From: an uncultured Parabacteroides sp.
GTDB taxonomy: Bacteria; Bacteroidota; Bacteroidia; Bacteroidales; Tannerellaceae
DNA: 20,851 nt
Reading direction: 5' to 3'
NCBI GenBank assembly: GCA_900552465.1
Contig: URZO01000076.1
Location: 1 to 20,851 of the forward strand
The position numbers and the translations under genes were made by a program. The notes below the pieces were generated by a model, which did not search any database, was not told where the DNA came from, and saw only the letters and a program-made list of their open reading frames with translations. Shown one piece after another: positions 1-9,138 of this stretch (position 1 is the first letter of the stretch; every line of letters begins with the position of its first letter).

Positions 1-15
1 TCACACACCCCCTGC

Positions 16-31
16 CCCCTCTCAAGAGGGG
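16..31. repeat. Short perfect hairpin CCCCTCT-CA-AGAGGGG
   Basis: Two perfect 7-base arms (16-22 and 25-31) are separated by two bases. No T-run follows on either strand, so it is not a standard intrinsic terminator. GC-rich hairpins of this kind are common between genes in Bacteroidetes genomes, and this may be one copy of a dispersed REP-like element. That last point is inference. Confidence 0.5.
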
Positions 32-298
32 AAGGAGTTACTACCGGTCGATATAGACATACCTATAAATCATCATTTATGATTCAGGATACGGCAGGCT
101 ATTTTGTGATCCCGCGTCGGAGCGAGGGAACAGGATAGTTCAGTTTTTCTTAAGTTCGAATCCATGTATACAAAGGGCTTATTGTATAAAACGTATTTTT
201 CAGCCTCAAAAGACATCCGAAACCAAACAAATGTCAATTCACTTTTTTGACCTCGAAAAGGGACTTTATCTCCTTTTTTGAGCGTTTTCCACACTTAC

Positions 299-412
299 GA
301 CGGTCCTCTTTTCCATTACGACCGTCCTGATAGGTCGTGCACTCGGCACCTCGTGACGATTAGGACGGTTGTAATGGAGATTAGGACGGTCGTAATGGAA
401 AAGAGGACCGTC
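299..412. repeat. Large inverted repeat, 33-bp arms with a 48-bp loop
   Basis: The arms lie at 299-331 and 380-412 and are complementary at 32 of 33 positions. The mismatch is the C at 329 (ATCAGG read on the minus strand) against T at 382 (ATTAGG), which can still form a wobble pair in one orientation. The loop is 332-379. The structure lies about 130 bases downstream of the DUF5686 stop codon on the minus strand, where it could protect or end the operon transcript, but no T-run follows on either side. It could also be a small non-autonomous mobile element. Confidence 0.75.
358..399. repeat. Tandem direct repeat, two 21-bp units
   Basis: Units 358-378 and 379-399 differ at one position (GGTTG against GGTCG). 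The second unit is part of the right arm of the 33-bp inverted repeat, so the left arm can in principle pair with either unit and give two competing hairpins. That suggests a slipped duplication of part of one arm. Confidence 0.75.
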
Positions 413-543
413 TTCAAGGCAAAAAAGCACCTGAGGATGAAATAGAAAAACGACCGAAAAGAGGGTTGTTGTATATTCATCCGGTTTGCAGGGGGCTCTA
501 AATCTTGCCAAATAAACAATAACACAAAAGGAATGGAGCGGAT

Positions 544-3099
544 TTAGAATGACAACCGCATCGTACAACGGATACCTCTTGTCTGGATGTCCGGATGATC
601 AAGGTAGTTCAGACGCCAGGCATAGTCGATGCGGAGAAACTTAAAGATGTTTTCGATACCGACACTGGCTTCCATGTAAGGCGCCTTGCCCATTGTATAA
701 GAGCCGGCAGGGAAAAGATACAGACCGTTTCCTCCGTTTGCCGGGTTATTCTTGTCCGTCAGATGTCCCCACAAGCCACGGAAACAAAAGACTTCCCTCC
801 ATTTCAGTTTCTTGATAAGAGGCAGGCGGTTCAGAAGATTTCCGTTCATATAATAAGTCAAATCCCAAGACATATATTCATCGTTGATAAACTCCATCGC
901 ATTCATATTCGTATAGGATTCCGGCTGGATGGTATACGTCAGGTTGGCATTGGGCAAAATCAGTAACGGATAAGGGACCTTGCTCCATACCTTTCCTGCC
1001 TTGGTAATCAGATCGACATAACCAAAAGCGGAGAACCAGAAACGTTTCTGAATGCCAATATCAGTACGGTGATAATCGTACGACGAACCCAGGAAGTCTT
1101 TCGCACTCATAATATGGCTGGCGTTAAAAATCAGGGCATCATAGGTAATCGGAATACGATCGTTGCGTGTCTGGTAAAACTTCTCATTTTTTCCGTAACG
1201 GAACTTGAGTTCCAGTTCTGCCATATCGTAGTGATCGAGGGCGGTAATGTTACCTTCCGGTCCCATGCGGTAGAACGGAGCGTACTCGGTAGCATATTCG
1301 CGGTATCCCCGGACAACAGCTCCATAAGCTATGCCATTATAATGTTCACGATAATAAGTCAGTTCACCCCGCCGCAGATAGGTGGCCCGCGTATCCTGTT
1401 TGCGCCTTATCGACAACAGCACGTTATCTTTATTGGTGTACATATATTGCTGTCCCAATTTATTGATGTCGTACATGTATTCGAAACGGATGGAATGCAC
1501 CGGAAATTCTTTTCGATACTCCTTGCGGTCATTGAACGAGTATTCTACAAGAGCATCATATTTCAGCTTTCTATCTCTTGTTCCATACGCCATGTAACCA
1601 TCAAAAAACAGATTCTTGTTGAATGCCGGTGTCGTTGCGCCTCCCACGCGGAGACGGGCTCCTTCAATGGAATTACCACTGATCGTTGTATTCATCGGCC
1701 CGAACTCGAACTTGTTTTTCAGCGGATCTTTATCCGTTGCGACATAACCCGACACGAGGATCGAGATCATCTTTTCCGTCACATAGAAAATCGGAACGGA
1801 GCGGAGTTTTGCCATCAGTTGCCCGACCGAATTCGGGTTCCTCTTGACGGCCTCTTCCGGACGACTGTTCACCCAGAAATCATCCGGCTGCCGGTAAGCG
1901 TTTTTGAGCGTGATGACAGGCGCACTTTCGTTGAATATCTGTGCCCGTTCCAGCCCGGGATCATCAAAAGAGTGATTACTATAGATATTCAGACGCCGGG
2001 CATACATTCCCTTCGATTTTTCATTCAGCTTGAAATTCACCTGGATATCGTCTTTCGTAATGATACGGGTACTGTCTGCCGCCCGTTTGAAAGTCTGTTC
2101 GATTGTCATCCGGGAGACGAAGTTCAGGTTGATGTCCTTCGGGACATTCAGGATGACCTTCTGGACAAAGAAGGTAGAGTCGAGTGTCACATACAGATGT
2201 CCGGTAAAACCGAATGTCTCCGAATTGAAGGGCACGAAGCCCAGATCCACACATTCCTGTCCATTCACATTTAACGTGTCCAACAGATAATACTTATAAT
2301 AGTTCGGCCCGATCGTCGAAAGCGGACTTACGAACCGTTGCAGAAACAGCGGAATGTCATTCTGAAAAATATCCACCTCCCGGAATACTTCATTCAGCAG
2401 CTGCTGGATACCGTCGCGCGAAAAGATCTCATCCACACCGGACGACTGGCTTCCCTTTACGAGACGTTTCTCTGATTTCGGGTTCCTGCGATAATAGACC
2501 GTTTCGACTTTCTCCCTTTCCGAAACCGGAAGAATGGTTGTCCCGACATCAAGCGTATCCACAAAGTCTATCAGGAAATCGAATTTACCTACCTTCCCGT
2601 TTTTCTTGGGCTTCGGCTCATAGTCATTCATCGCAAATACCATCTTCCCGTACTGATCGTACCGGAAATAGTCGTGATTACGGGGGTCATTGCTTTTACG
2701 CAAAGCAATCACTTGTCTCACAAACTCAACAGCCGGATTTTCTTTCTTGCTGTATTTTTCCCTTTTCGGTTTAATGGTCACTTCGCTCAACGCGATTCCG
2801 CTCGGGGCTAACTGTATTTTCAAATCATTCGTCTTCCCCGAAGTTACTTTCACCTCTTTGGTGTCGTATCCTAAGTATGAAACCTGCAGAACACTGGCTT
2901 TATCCGGAGCAGAGAAAGAGAAATGTCCCTCCCCGTCGGTAGCCGTCCCTACAGTCGTTCCTTTCAACAAAAGGGAGGCGTAAGGCAAGCCTTCACCTGT
3001 GATCGAATCGGTTACAATCCCCTTTATGGTTATATTTTGTCCATTGGCTGTCCATACGATGAACAAGGATACCAGCAAAAAAACAATCTTATTCCTCAT
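544..3099 (-). CDS. DUF5686 / carboxypeptidase-regulatory-like outer membrane protein
   Basis: This 851-residue protein starts with a Sec signal peptide (residues 1 to about 20, hydrophobic core IVFLLVSLFIVW, cut near TANGQ). A CarboxypepD_reg-like beta-sandwich follows (about 23-105, with the typical GxVtDsxTGEGLPYASLLLKGT and FSFSAPDKASVLQVSYLGYD blocks). The rest, from about 120 to the end, matches the DUF5686 family of Bacteroidetes, predicted as an outer-membrane beta-barrel; the last residue is Phe (MRLSF), as in many barrel proteins. The function of the family is not known. It is the last gene of the operon, after the thioesterase with a 72-base gap, and may be the outer-membrane partner of the lipid pathway; that is inference. 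A GGAGG lies 13 bases before the ATG. Confidence 0.88.
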   Translation of the reverse strand: MRNKIVFLLVSLFIVWTANGQNITIKGIVTDSITGEGLPYASLLLKGTTVGTATDGEGHFSFSAPDKASVLQVSYLGYDTKEVKVTSGKTNDLKIQLAPSGIALSEVTIKPKREKYSKKENPAVEFVRQVIALRKSNDPRNHDYFRYDQYGKMVFAMNDYEPKPKKNGKVGKFDFLIDFVDTLDVGTTILPVSEREKVETVYYRRNPKSEKRLVKGSQSSGVDEIFSRDGIQQLLNEVFREVDIFQNDIPLFLQRFVSPLSTIGPNYYKYYLLDTLNVNGQECVDLGFVPFNSETFGFTGHLYVTLDSTFFVQKVILNVPKDINLNFVSRMTIEQTFKRAADSTRIITKDDIQVNFKLNEKSKGMYARRLNIYSNHSFDDPGLERAQIFNESAPVITLKNAYRQPDDFWVNSRPEEAVKRNPNSVGQLMAKLRSVPIFYVTEKMISILVSGYVATDKDPLKNKFEFGPMNTTISGNSIEGARLRVGGATTPAFNKNLFFDGYMAYGTRDRKLKYDALVEYSFNDRKEYRKEFPVHSIRFEYMYDINKLGQQYMYTNKDNVLLSIRRKQDTRATYLRRGELTYYREHYNGIAYGAVVRGYREYATEYAPFYRMGPEGNITALDHYDMAELELKFRYGKNEKFYQTRNDRIPITYDALIFNASHIMSAKDFLGSSYDYHRTDIGIQKRFWFSAFGYVDLITKAGKVWSKVPYPLLILPNANLTYTIQPESYTNMNAMEFINDEYMSWDLTYYMNGNLLNRLPLIKKLKWREVFCFRGLWGHLTDKNNPANGGNGLYLFPAGSYTMGKAPYMEASVGIENIFKFLRIDYAWRLNYLDHPDIQTRGIRCTMRLSF

Positions 3100-3171
3100 A
3101 ACTATTTCCTATCCTCCTATTTTTACTTGATACCTAAGGTAAAGCACTTGTACGGCTAAACTTGTCAGTAT

Positions 3172-3621
3172 TCAGGTGTCCGATACATGCAGAAACCTGT
3201 CTTGCCATGCCTGATAATAATCGGGCTTGTCCACCATAAGTTGGCCTTGAGGGTCGATGAACAATTGCGTCGTCTTTCCAACGGCGCACAACTTGTTATC
3301 GCTCTCGCGGTACACCTCATAGCTGTAATCAAGCCGTGCACCAAGCCGGTAGATGTAACGGGTATGCACGATCGCCACATCATTAATGGCGAGCGGTGCA
3401 TAATATTTTATATGAATGTCGTAGATGGGTGCATAAATGCCGGCACGCTGCATATCGGCATAACCGATTCCGGGGTAATGACGGCCAAACGACTCGCGCC
3501 CATCTTCGAAATAAGTGACGTATGAACCGTGCCATACTCTCCGCATCGAATCTATCTCACTGAATTTCACCTGTATGCGACAGACATCTTCCAGTTCTTT
3601 TATCCCTTCCATCTCTTTCAT
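3172..3621 (-). CDS. YbgC/4-hydroxybenzoyl-CoA thioesterase-like hotdog protein
   Basis: The 149-residue protein is a single hotdog domain. The segment D24-SMRRVW-H31-GSYVTYFE around residues 20-40 matches the active-site block of the 4HBT/YbgC family (D-x-x-G-V-V-x-H-x-x-Y-x-x-Y-F-E), with the catalytic Asp at 24. It should hydrolyse an acyl-CoA or acyl-ACP thioester in the cytoplasm. In aryl-polyene clusters a thioesterase (ApeK) sits beside the LolA-like gene in the same way. The start at 3621 is supported by the ATGA overlap with the stop codon of the LolA-like gene. A later Met (residue 4) is an alternative. The natural substrate cannot be read from the sequence. Confidence 0.85.
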   Translation of the reverse strand: MKEMEGIKELEDVCRIQVKFSEIDSMRRVWHGSYVTYFEDGRESFGRHYPGIGYADMQRAGIYAPIYDIHIKYYAPLAINDVAIVHTRYIYRLGARLDYSYEVYRESDNKLCAVGKTTQLFIDPQGQLMVDKPDYYQAWQDRFLHVSDT

Positions 3622-4256
3622 AAAGACTGGGGATTAAAGACACTGTCGCTGACAGCACCGTCAAACACATAGTCAGAAAAGTCATACTGGGTATAATTAT
3701 CCCCCTTCTCGTTCATACGCAGACTTATGAGTTCGGAGAGCCTGAGGTCGAGTGTCAGGACAAACGACGTGAACATCAGCTTGCGCTTCGCTTTCTCGTC
3801 CGGAGCGAGCGGGATAATGGTCAGCGTACAGATGTTGTCACGCTTCGATATATCCATATCCGCCAACTCGGAGAGGTCTACATCGGCATCAGCATCCCCA
3901 CCCGAAGCAAGACTCTTGAAGACAGCCAGGAGAGATTCGAACTGGTTGTTTCCATCGCCTTTGGCTACACTCTTCTTTCCATCTGTGACCATGACAAATG
4001 TATTGCCGTCCATCAGCAGCATATCTTTTCCATCATTGAACCGCATACACATTCTGCCGGGCTTCTTAAAATAGAAATGCCCCCGGGTGACAACATCCCG
4101 GGTAACGGCAGCATTATGCCGCGTCCGGGTGACGGCGGCGGTCAGCGTATTCATATTTTTGTATCGATCCACAGCCTGCTGGATCTCCGCTTTCTGTGCA
4201 AACAAAGTCACACACACGAAGGCAAGAGTGAATATCATAATCAATATCTTTCTCAT
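3618..4256 (-). CDS. LolA-like outer membrane lipoprotein/lipid carrier
   Basis: The protein is about 212 residues long. It has a Sec signal peptide (MRKILIMIFTLAFVCVTLFAQ, cut near residue 20) followed by a LolA-like fold: an N-terminal helix (YKNMNTLTAAVTRTRHN), then beta strands containing GHFYFKKPGRMCMRFNDGKDMLLMDG, the usual FxFxxPxxxR.x signature of the LolA/YnfC-like group. Such proteins carry lipidated molecules across the periplasm; members inside aryl-polyene clusters (ApeL) are thought to carry the polyene lipid. I chose the ATG at 4256; an in-frame TTG at 4262 lies only one base from the fabG stop. Its 3' end overlaps the thioesterase start (ATGA). Confidence 0.82.
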   Translation of the reverse strand: MRKILIMIFTLAFVCVTLFAQKAEIQQAVDRYKNMNTLTAAVTRTRHNAAVTRDVVTRGHFYFKKPGRMCMRFNDGKDMLLMDGNTFVMVTDGKKSVAKGDGNNQFESLLAVFKSLASGGDADADVDLSELADMDISKRDNICTLTIIPLAPDEKAKRKLMFTSFVLTLDLRLSELISLRMNEKGDNYTQYDFSDYVFDGAVSDSVFNPQSL

Positions 4257-4262
4257 GCGCAA

Positions 4263-4991
4263 TCAGGTATAAAGTCCTCCATTAATCGAAATCACGCTAC
4301 CGGTGATATAACCGGCGGCAGGCGAAGCCAGAAAACCGACCAGCTCGGCGACTTCTTCGGGAGTACCGAAGCGGTTAGCCGGAATGGTCTTCTTCAACAT
4401 CTCCTCATCGAGCCCTTCCACCATATCCGTCTTGATAAAGCCGGGGGCGACAGCATTGACAGTTACGTTCTTGCGGGCCACTTCCTGGGCCAACGCCTTG
4501 GTTGCGGCTATGATTCCGCCTTTTGCGGTGGAATAGTTGGTCTGTCCCGGCATCCCCTTCATACCGCTTACACTTGCCATATTGATGATACGGCCGAACT
4601 TACGGGCCAGCATCGGTTGCAACAAGGGTTGTGTCACATTATAGAACCCTCCGAGTGTGATGTCGAGCACACGGCTCCAATCTTCTTCCGGCATAAATGC
4701 CATGACGTTATCGCGACGGATACCGGCATTGTTTACCAGCACTTCGATATAGGCTTCCGGATGCGCCTTTTCCCAGGACTCGATCGCGCATAGGGTCTGC
4801 CGACGATCGCTCACATCAAACTTCAGCAGCTCACCGTCCTGGCCGGCTTGCCGTACCAGTTCGAGCGTCTTTCCGGCCTCTGTGACATTGTTCGCATAAT
4901 TGATAATGACGTGATAACCTATTTGGGCCAGCTTCACACAGACAGCACGTCCGATACCGCGGCTTCCTCCTGTAACTAATGCATACTTCAT
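4263..4991 (-). CDS. fabG: 3-oxoacyl-ACP reductase, FabG-type SDR
   Basis: The 242-residue short-chain dehydrogenase has a TGGSRGIG nucleotide-binding motif at 7-14, the NNAG motif at 87-90 and the catalytic set S140, Y153, K157 (spacing 13 and 4, as in E. coli FabG), followed by the PGFIKTDM block. It should reduce the beta-keto group of an ACP-bound chain with NADPH. In the operon it is the likely counterpart of ApeQ rather than the housekeeping FabG, since it lies among lipid-export genes. It is separated from the upstream oxidoreductase gene by 170 bases, an unusually large gap in an otherwise tight operon. That gap holds the 42-bp tandem repeats and may hold an internal promoter, though I could not assign one. 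Confidence 0.93.
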   Translation of the reverse strand: MKYALVTGGSRGIGRAVCVKLAQIGYHVIINYANNVTEAGKTLELVRQAGQDGELLKFDVSDRRQTLCAIESWEKAHPEAYIEVLVNNAGIRRDNVMAFMPEEDWSRVLDITLGGFYNVTQPLLQPMLARKFGRIINMASVSGMKGMPGQTNYSTAKGGIIAATKALAQEVARKNVTVNAVAPGFIKTDMVEGLDEEMLKKTIPANRFGTPEEVAELVGFLASPAAGYITGSVISINGGLYT

Positions 4992-5033
4992 TACTTTTAT
5001 TTTTATTTATTTAACATTATATATTATCTATTT

Positions 5034-5185
5034 GGTCAAAAAATGGATTTTACTACCGAAAAATGTATTCGGTCGTAACAAAAAATACATTTCGATGCAG
5101 GAAAATGAATTATGTCACGACAAAAAGCATATTTTGACGCCGAAATATGAATTATGTTGCGTCAAAAACCATTTTTCGATGACTG
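5034..5185. repeat. Degenerate tandem repeat, about 42-bp period, 3.5 units
   Basis: Units run at 5058-5100, 5101-5141 and 5142-5185, with half a unit before them at 5034-5057. Each starts GAAA(A)xTG(T/A)ATT, has a CAAAAA in the middle and ends in a TTTnnG-type block. The first full unit can also fold on itself (CGAAAAATGTATT against AATACATTTCG). The last unit runs past the oxidoreductase stop codon at 5162-5164, so the last eight or so codons of that gene are made of repeat sequence. I see nothing coding in the array. Confidence 0.65.
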
Positions 5186-6655
5186 AATGCAATTCTTGAT
5201 GCCTCGACAGGTTCTCAAGATGCCGGCGCAAGTGGAAAATGCGGTTATTGTCACACCATGTAGCCCATGCAACATCAGATTTTGCCCTGTAAGATACAGA
5301 TTAGGGACAGGTGTGCGCGATGAAAGCAGACTCATTACCGGATTTCTGAAATCCTTGCGCATACCGTAAGCCGATCCTTCGGGAGTACAGGTGTAATCGC
5401 GATAAGTGAGCGGTGTGCTGGTATAGCGTCTGACGGTCATATCGCCAAGACCGGGGATAAACTGCTCGGCCAATGCAATACACTCACCGGCTACACGCTC
5501 TTTCATGGCTTTGTAGTCTTCACCTCGCTGACCGACTTTTGTCTGGCTCCACGATTCGCACTGATTCCAGGTCATCGGAGTAAGCAAATCTATTTGTTGC
5601 ACATACTCACTGCCATCTTCCGGCACCCTGCAACTGACCAATACACCTTTTACCGGAACGTTTTCCTGATAGAAGGTCCAGACATCGGGCTGTTTATAAA
5701 TATATTGATTCCAGTTGAAATATCTGAGAGTTCCCGGCTCGATACGGAGAGATACGGTGAACATACCGAAGGTGTTCTCCATCTGTTCCATACGTTTGCG
5801 ATAAATGTTTCTGATCCTGTCGCTCTGCTTCACTAACCGGCAAGTAGCAGCAGGATGTATATCGCTGATGAAGAGATTGCCTTCGTAACTTTCACCATTC
5901 GAACATACTGCATACGCCAGTTTCCCGTCCTTTTCCACCAGCTCCTCTACTTCGGCATTACAGATAATCTCGCCGCCATGACTGCGGATGTCGTTCACCA
6001 ACGATTTGACGATCAACGAACCGTCTCCTTTCAACCGCCAACTGCTTTCAATGAAACTGCCGTTAGCATGGGCGAATGTAAACAACGGAAGCGATTCGCG
6101 CCGCAACTCCATCTTCAACGAAGTGCCGCTAAGCACATTTATCAGCAACGGGTCACAGAATGTTTCCGTCAGATACCGATAGGCACTTGTCTCAAAGAGT
6201 TTGGAAAGAAACAAATGATCAGTGCTTTGCGGGTCCAACGTTTCAAACTGTAACGCATTGACCTGTTTCAACAGATCGGCATAGCGGTTCAGCGCGTCAC
6301 GCTCGGCCGGAAAGTCTGCCGCCAGTGTATTGACAAACCCGTCATATCCTTGCGTGAATGAAAAGGTGCGGTCTCCGATTGTCACCCGGTCGAATTCGAC
6401 ATCTAAGCGTTGCCACGGAAGGCGCAATAGGCCCAAATGCTTAAAGGCGGCATGCAGCGACTGTCCTTCATCCAGCCCTCCCACATAGTGAAGTCCCGTG
6501 TCGAAAGCTAATCCATTCCGCTTGTAGCTCTGGATGCACCCGCCAGCCTGCGCGCCCCTCTCTAAGAGAAGGACACGCATGCCGGCATGCGAGAGAATGT
6601 GTGCACATTCCAATCCGCCAAGTCCGCTGCCTATGATAACTACCTCGTATTTCAT
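5162..6655 (-). CDS. FAD-dependent oxidoreductase, phytoene desaturase / carotene isomerase-like
   Basis: The 497-residue protein opens with a dinucleotide-binding fold (IIGSGLGG at 7-14, acidic E32 after LLL, then AQAGGC). The C-terminal FAD motif near residue 460 (LYLTGQNLMLHGLHGVTIT) is typical of the CrtI/CrtISO and NAD(P)/FAD-dependent oxidoreductase families. Such enzymes introduce or isomerise double bonds in polyenes or saturate retinol-like chains. In this operon it may act on the polyene acyl chain, but the substrate is not known. Its start overlaps the MMPL stop by ATGA (6652-6655), so its translation is probably coupled to the exporter. The final residues, about IQSSKNGF, are encoded by a repeat unit and may not belong to the conserved fold. 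Confidence 0.87.
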   Translation of the reverse strand: MKYEVVIIGSGLGGLECAHILSHAGMRVLLLERGAQAGGCIQSYKRNGLAFDTGLHYVGGLDEGQSLHAAFKHLGLLRLPWQRLDVEFDRVTIGDRTFSFTQGYDGFVNTLAADFPAERDALNRYADLLKQVNALQFETLDPQSTDHLFLSKLFETSAYRYLTETFCDPLLINVLSGTSLKMELRRESLPLFTFAHANGSFIESSWRLKGDGSLIVKSLVNDIRSHGGEIICNAEVEELVEKDGKLAYAVCSNGESYEGNLFISDIHPAATCRLVKQSDRIRNIYRKRMEQMENTFGMFTVSLRIEPGTLRYFNWNQYIYKQPDVWTFYQENVPVKGVLVSCRVPEDGSEYVQQIDLLTPMTWNQCESWSQTKVGQRGEDYKAMKERVAGECIALAEQFIPGLGDMTVRRYTSTPLTYRDYTCTPEGSAYGMRKDFRNPVMSLLSSRTPVPNLYLTGQNLMLHGLHGVTITAFSTCAGILRTCRGIKNCIQSSKNGF

Positions 6656-9138
6656 TTCTTACTTTTATTAATCATTCTAAAAATGGCTGGTTGTACTACG
6701 TATGAGATCACCACCGCGGCAATCATGCCTACAAGCGTGGAAAATCCGACGGACTTGATAGCAGGATGTTCGGCAAACAGCATGGAGCTCACGGTGACGA
6801 TCAGGATCATCGCACTGAAAAAGATAGCCGTCTTGTGGTATCCCAGCAAGCGCCTGTTCTTCTCGCCTCCGATCAGCCCATTCATGACAAAGATGCTGTA
6901 GTCGACACCTACACCGAAGATAAATGTCGAGATGATGATATTGATCAGATTGAACCGTACGCCGAATATCACCATCGACCCCAGCACGATCAACCAACTC
7001 AGCAAGATCGGCATGAAGCCGAGCAACGTATGCTTAAGGTTGAAACGGAAGCTAAAAAACAACACAATGAGCACAAACAGCATTGAAATCCATTGCAGCA
7101 CATTGAAGTCTTCATTCAGCTGAATCAACGTATCGGTGGTATAATAGTAGGTATCGAGCACAAGCAGGTTGGGCAAAGAAACCACAGCGTCGCAGATACG
7201 GCTGTAATCGCTGTCCTTACTGCGTATGGAATCGTTCTCGCATCTGACGGATGTAAAGCACAGATAGTCTCCATTATAGGATTGCTCCATCAGGGTGGAT
7301 TGATAACCTTTCGGGATAATGCCTGCCTCGTAGAGGGCATCCGGTTTATAATCGGCAGTGGCAAAGCCGAAGAAGGAATCGAACGCTTCGGGGCGAAGGC
7401 CGGCTTGCGGGGCCGTCTTGCGGATAAGACTGCGTACCTGTTGCAGACGTTCTTCCGTCCAGAAGTTCTTCCAGGCGTCGATGCGTTGTTGTTGTACCTG
7501 TAACGGCACAAAGATCTGATCGGTATGCGTATAGCTCTTCACCAGCCCGGCTTCTTGTAGCGAGTCCAGCTTATCTGCCATATTCGAGAAGTTCTCAATA
7601 GCCTCTTCCATCGTTGCTCCCGAACTGGCAAAATACTTTTGCTTGTCACCGGTATGTGTCTTGGTCCGGAGCAGATTCTCAGAATAAGAAATGCTTTCGG
7701 CCCTATAGCCCAAATTGTGCATATCCGCATCAAAGCGGGTGCCTCCGACAAGGTAGAACCCGATACAGACAACGACGGCGGCAAGGATAATGAGCAACAA
7801 CGGCTTCTTGCGGTCGAACGGGTAACGGTTGATACGGTCTACGATTGCAAATACGCAATGATTCACCTTGTTCTTCTCCGGGTTAAGGAATTGCGGCAGA
7901 TAAATCAGGCTGAAGGCTGTAGTGCCCACAATGGCAAAGGCAGCAAACAGTCCGAAGTCCTGCAACAGTTCGGTCTGAATAAAGATAAGCCCCATGAAAG
8001 AACCAATGGTGGTAAGGCATCCTAAGCAGACTGGCTTCACTTGGTCGCGCAGCACTTGTTCAGGGTCACTTACATATTTATAATGCGTCATGATATGCAG
8101 CACATAACTGAGCGCTACTCCTAACACGACCGCTCCGATACCGAGGGCCAGCAACGAGAACTGCCCTTTGATAAAGTACATGGCGGCAAGCCCGAAGAGA
8201 GTGCCGAAGACTACCGGCAGCAATAACAGCGGTATGGTGTCGTAATTGCGGAATCAAATGAAAATAAAAAGAAGAACCAGTATCATCGAACCGATAATGG
8301 TCTCCTTCAGGTCTGACTTGATCCGCCATGAATTGTAGAACCCACTGGCGGGAGTGCCATGATAGCAAATCTTCACATCGGGGACAGAGATAGAGAACTG
8401 CTCTATGCGGTCATTCAGCATCTTGAACAAAGCCGAGCCTTGTCCCGTATTGGTCGCTGAATACATCGGGGTGATGAATGCGACGCACACCGTAGAGTCC
8501 TGAACAAAGAAATGTCCGTTCAGGATTTTGTAGCTGCCGCCTGCACCATCCGTCAGGGGTTTCAGCTGTTCCGCCAACACGCTGCGCAATCCCACAGGGT
8601 CTATCTGTATCAGTTCGGAAAACATGGTTCCAACCGGACTCAACAAATCATCGTAGTTAACTTGCATCTGCCGACTCATGTGCTGGAAAGTAAGCAACGT
8701 ATCCAGACGGTTATAAATAGAGGTGTCGATATAAGCCGGAAGGTGTGCACTCAGGTAGTCAATAACATCCAGCATCAGGTCATCGGGCAGTTTATAGAAG
8801 ACATCCCCTATCACCTGCCGCGTAGAATCCATAGCTGCATTCGCCGACTCCAGTGAATCGATGAAAGCATCGCACGTTTCGGCTATATGCTCTACGGAAG
8901 CCCCGTCCCTGCCCTCGAAGAGCAGGAATGTTTTATCCTTGATACGCAGGTTGGCAAAAGCCAATTTCGTAGTTCCGTCCTCGTTTTTCGAGGAAGGCAT
9001 CAGCTTATTGATGTCTTCTTCCAGGTATATTTGCGAGGCAAAATATCCGAAGAAGGCATATAACGCAATCATCGACAGCCAAAAGACTGCACGGTGGCTG
9101 CGGAAATAGTGATAAACCTTTATACATAGTTCTGTCAT
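6652..9138 (-). pseudogene. MMPL/RND-family exporter interrupted by an in-frame TGA
   Basis: The reading frame is 828 codons with one internal stop, TGA at 8254-8256 (codon 295). Everything on both sides is in the same frame and looks conserved. TM1 is at about 17-37, then a periplasmic domain, TM2 (IGSMILVLLFIFI, cut by the TGA), four more helices, TM7 (LLLIILAAVVVCIGFYLV), a second periplasmic domain, and five more helices including GVGVDYSIFVMNG. This is the 12-helix RND layout. The role expected is export of the finished lipid, as for ApeM. TGG to TGA is one plausible origin. TGA recoding is unlikely because the fabG, LolA-like and MMPL genes themselves end in TGA. The ATG at 9138 overlaps the upstream dehydratase stop by ATGA. 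Confidence 0.85.

Larger units (their letters stand above)
1..543. other. Gene-poor region downstream of the polyene-like operon
   Basis: No convincing gene lies in these 543 bases. They hold a short perfect hairpin (16-31), a large inverted repeat (299-412) and a tandem 21-bp repeat (358-399), each listed separately. A 73-codon minus-strand reading frame (73-294) has no recognisable domain and is rich in rare-looking residue combinations, so I regard it as probably non-coding. The stretch follows the 3' end of the operon and therefore carries its trailer and whatever ends transcription, but neither strand shows a classical stem followed by a T-run. Confidence 0.5.

Noticed and set aside
73..294. 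A 73-codon minus-strand frame near the left end
   Set aside because: No domain or start context is seen, and the sequence is like the intergenic repeats around it. It could be a small gene, but the sequence alone does not support it.
1069..2274. A 401-codon open frame on the plus strand inside the DUF5686 gene
   Set aside because: It runs antisense to a gene with clear signal peptide and family motifs, shows no domain, and has a composition typical of a shadow frame.
4077..4793. A 238-codon plus-strand frame across the LolA-like and fabG genes
   Set aside because: It is antisense to two genes with conserved motifs and has no start signal or family similarity.
8254..8256. Reading the internal TGA as a recoded (Trp or selenocysteine) codon
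   Set aside because: Other genes in the same operon use TGA as a normal stop, there is no stem-loop of the SECIS kind recognised, and Bacteroidales use the standard bacterial code.
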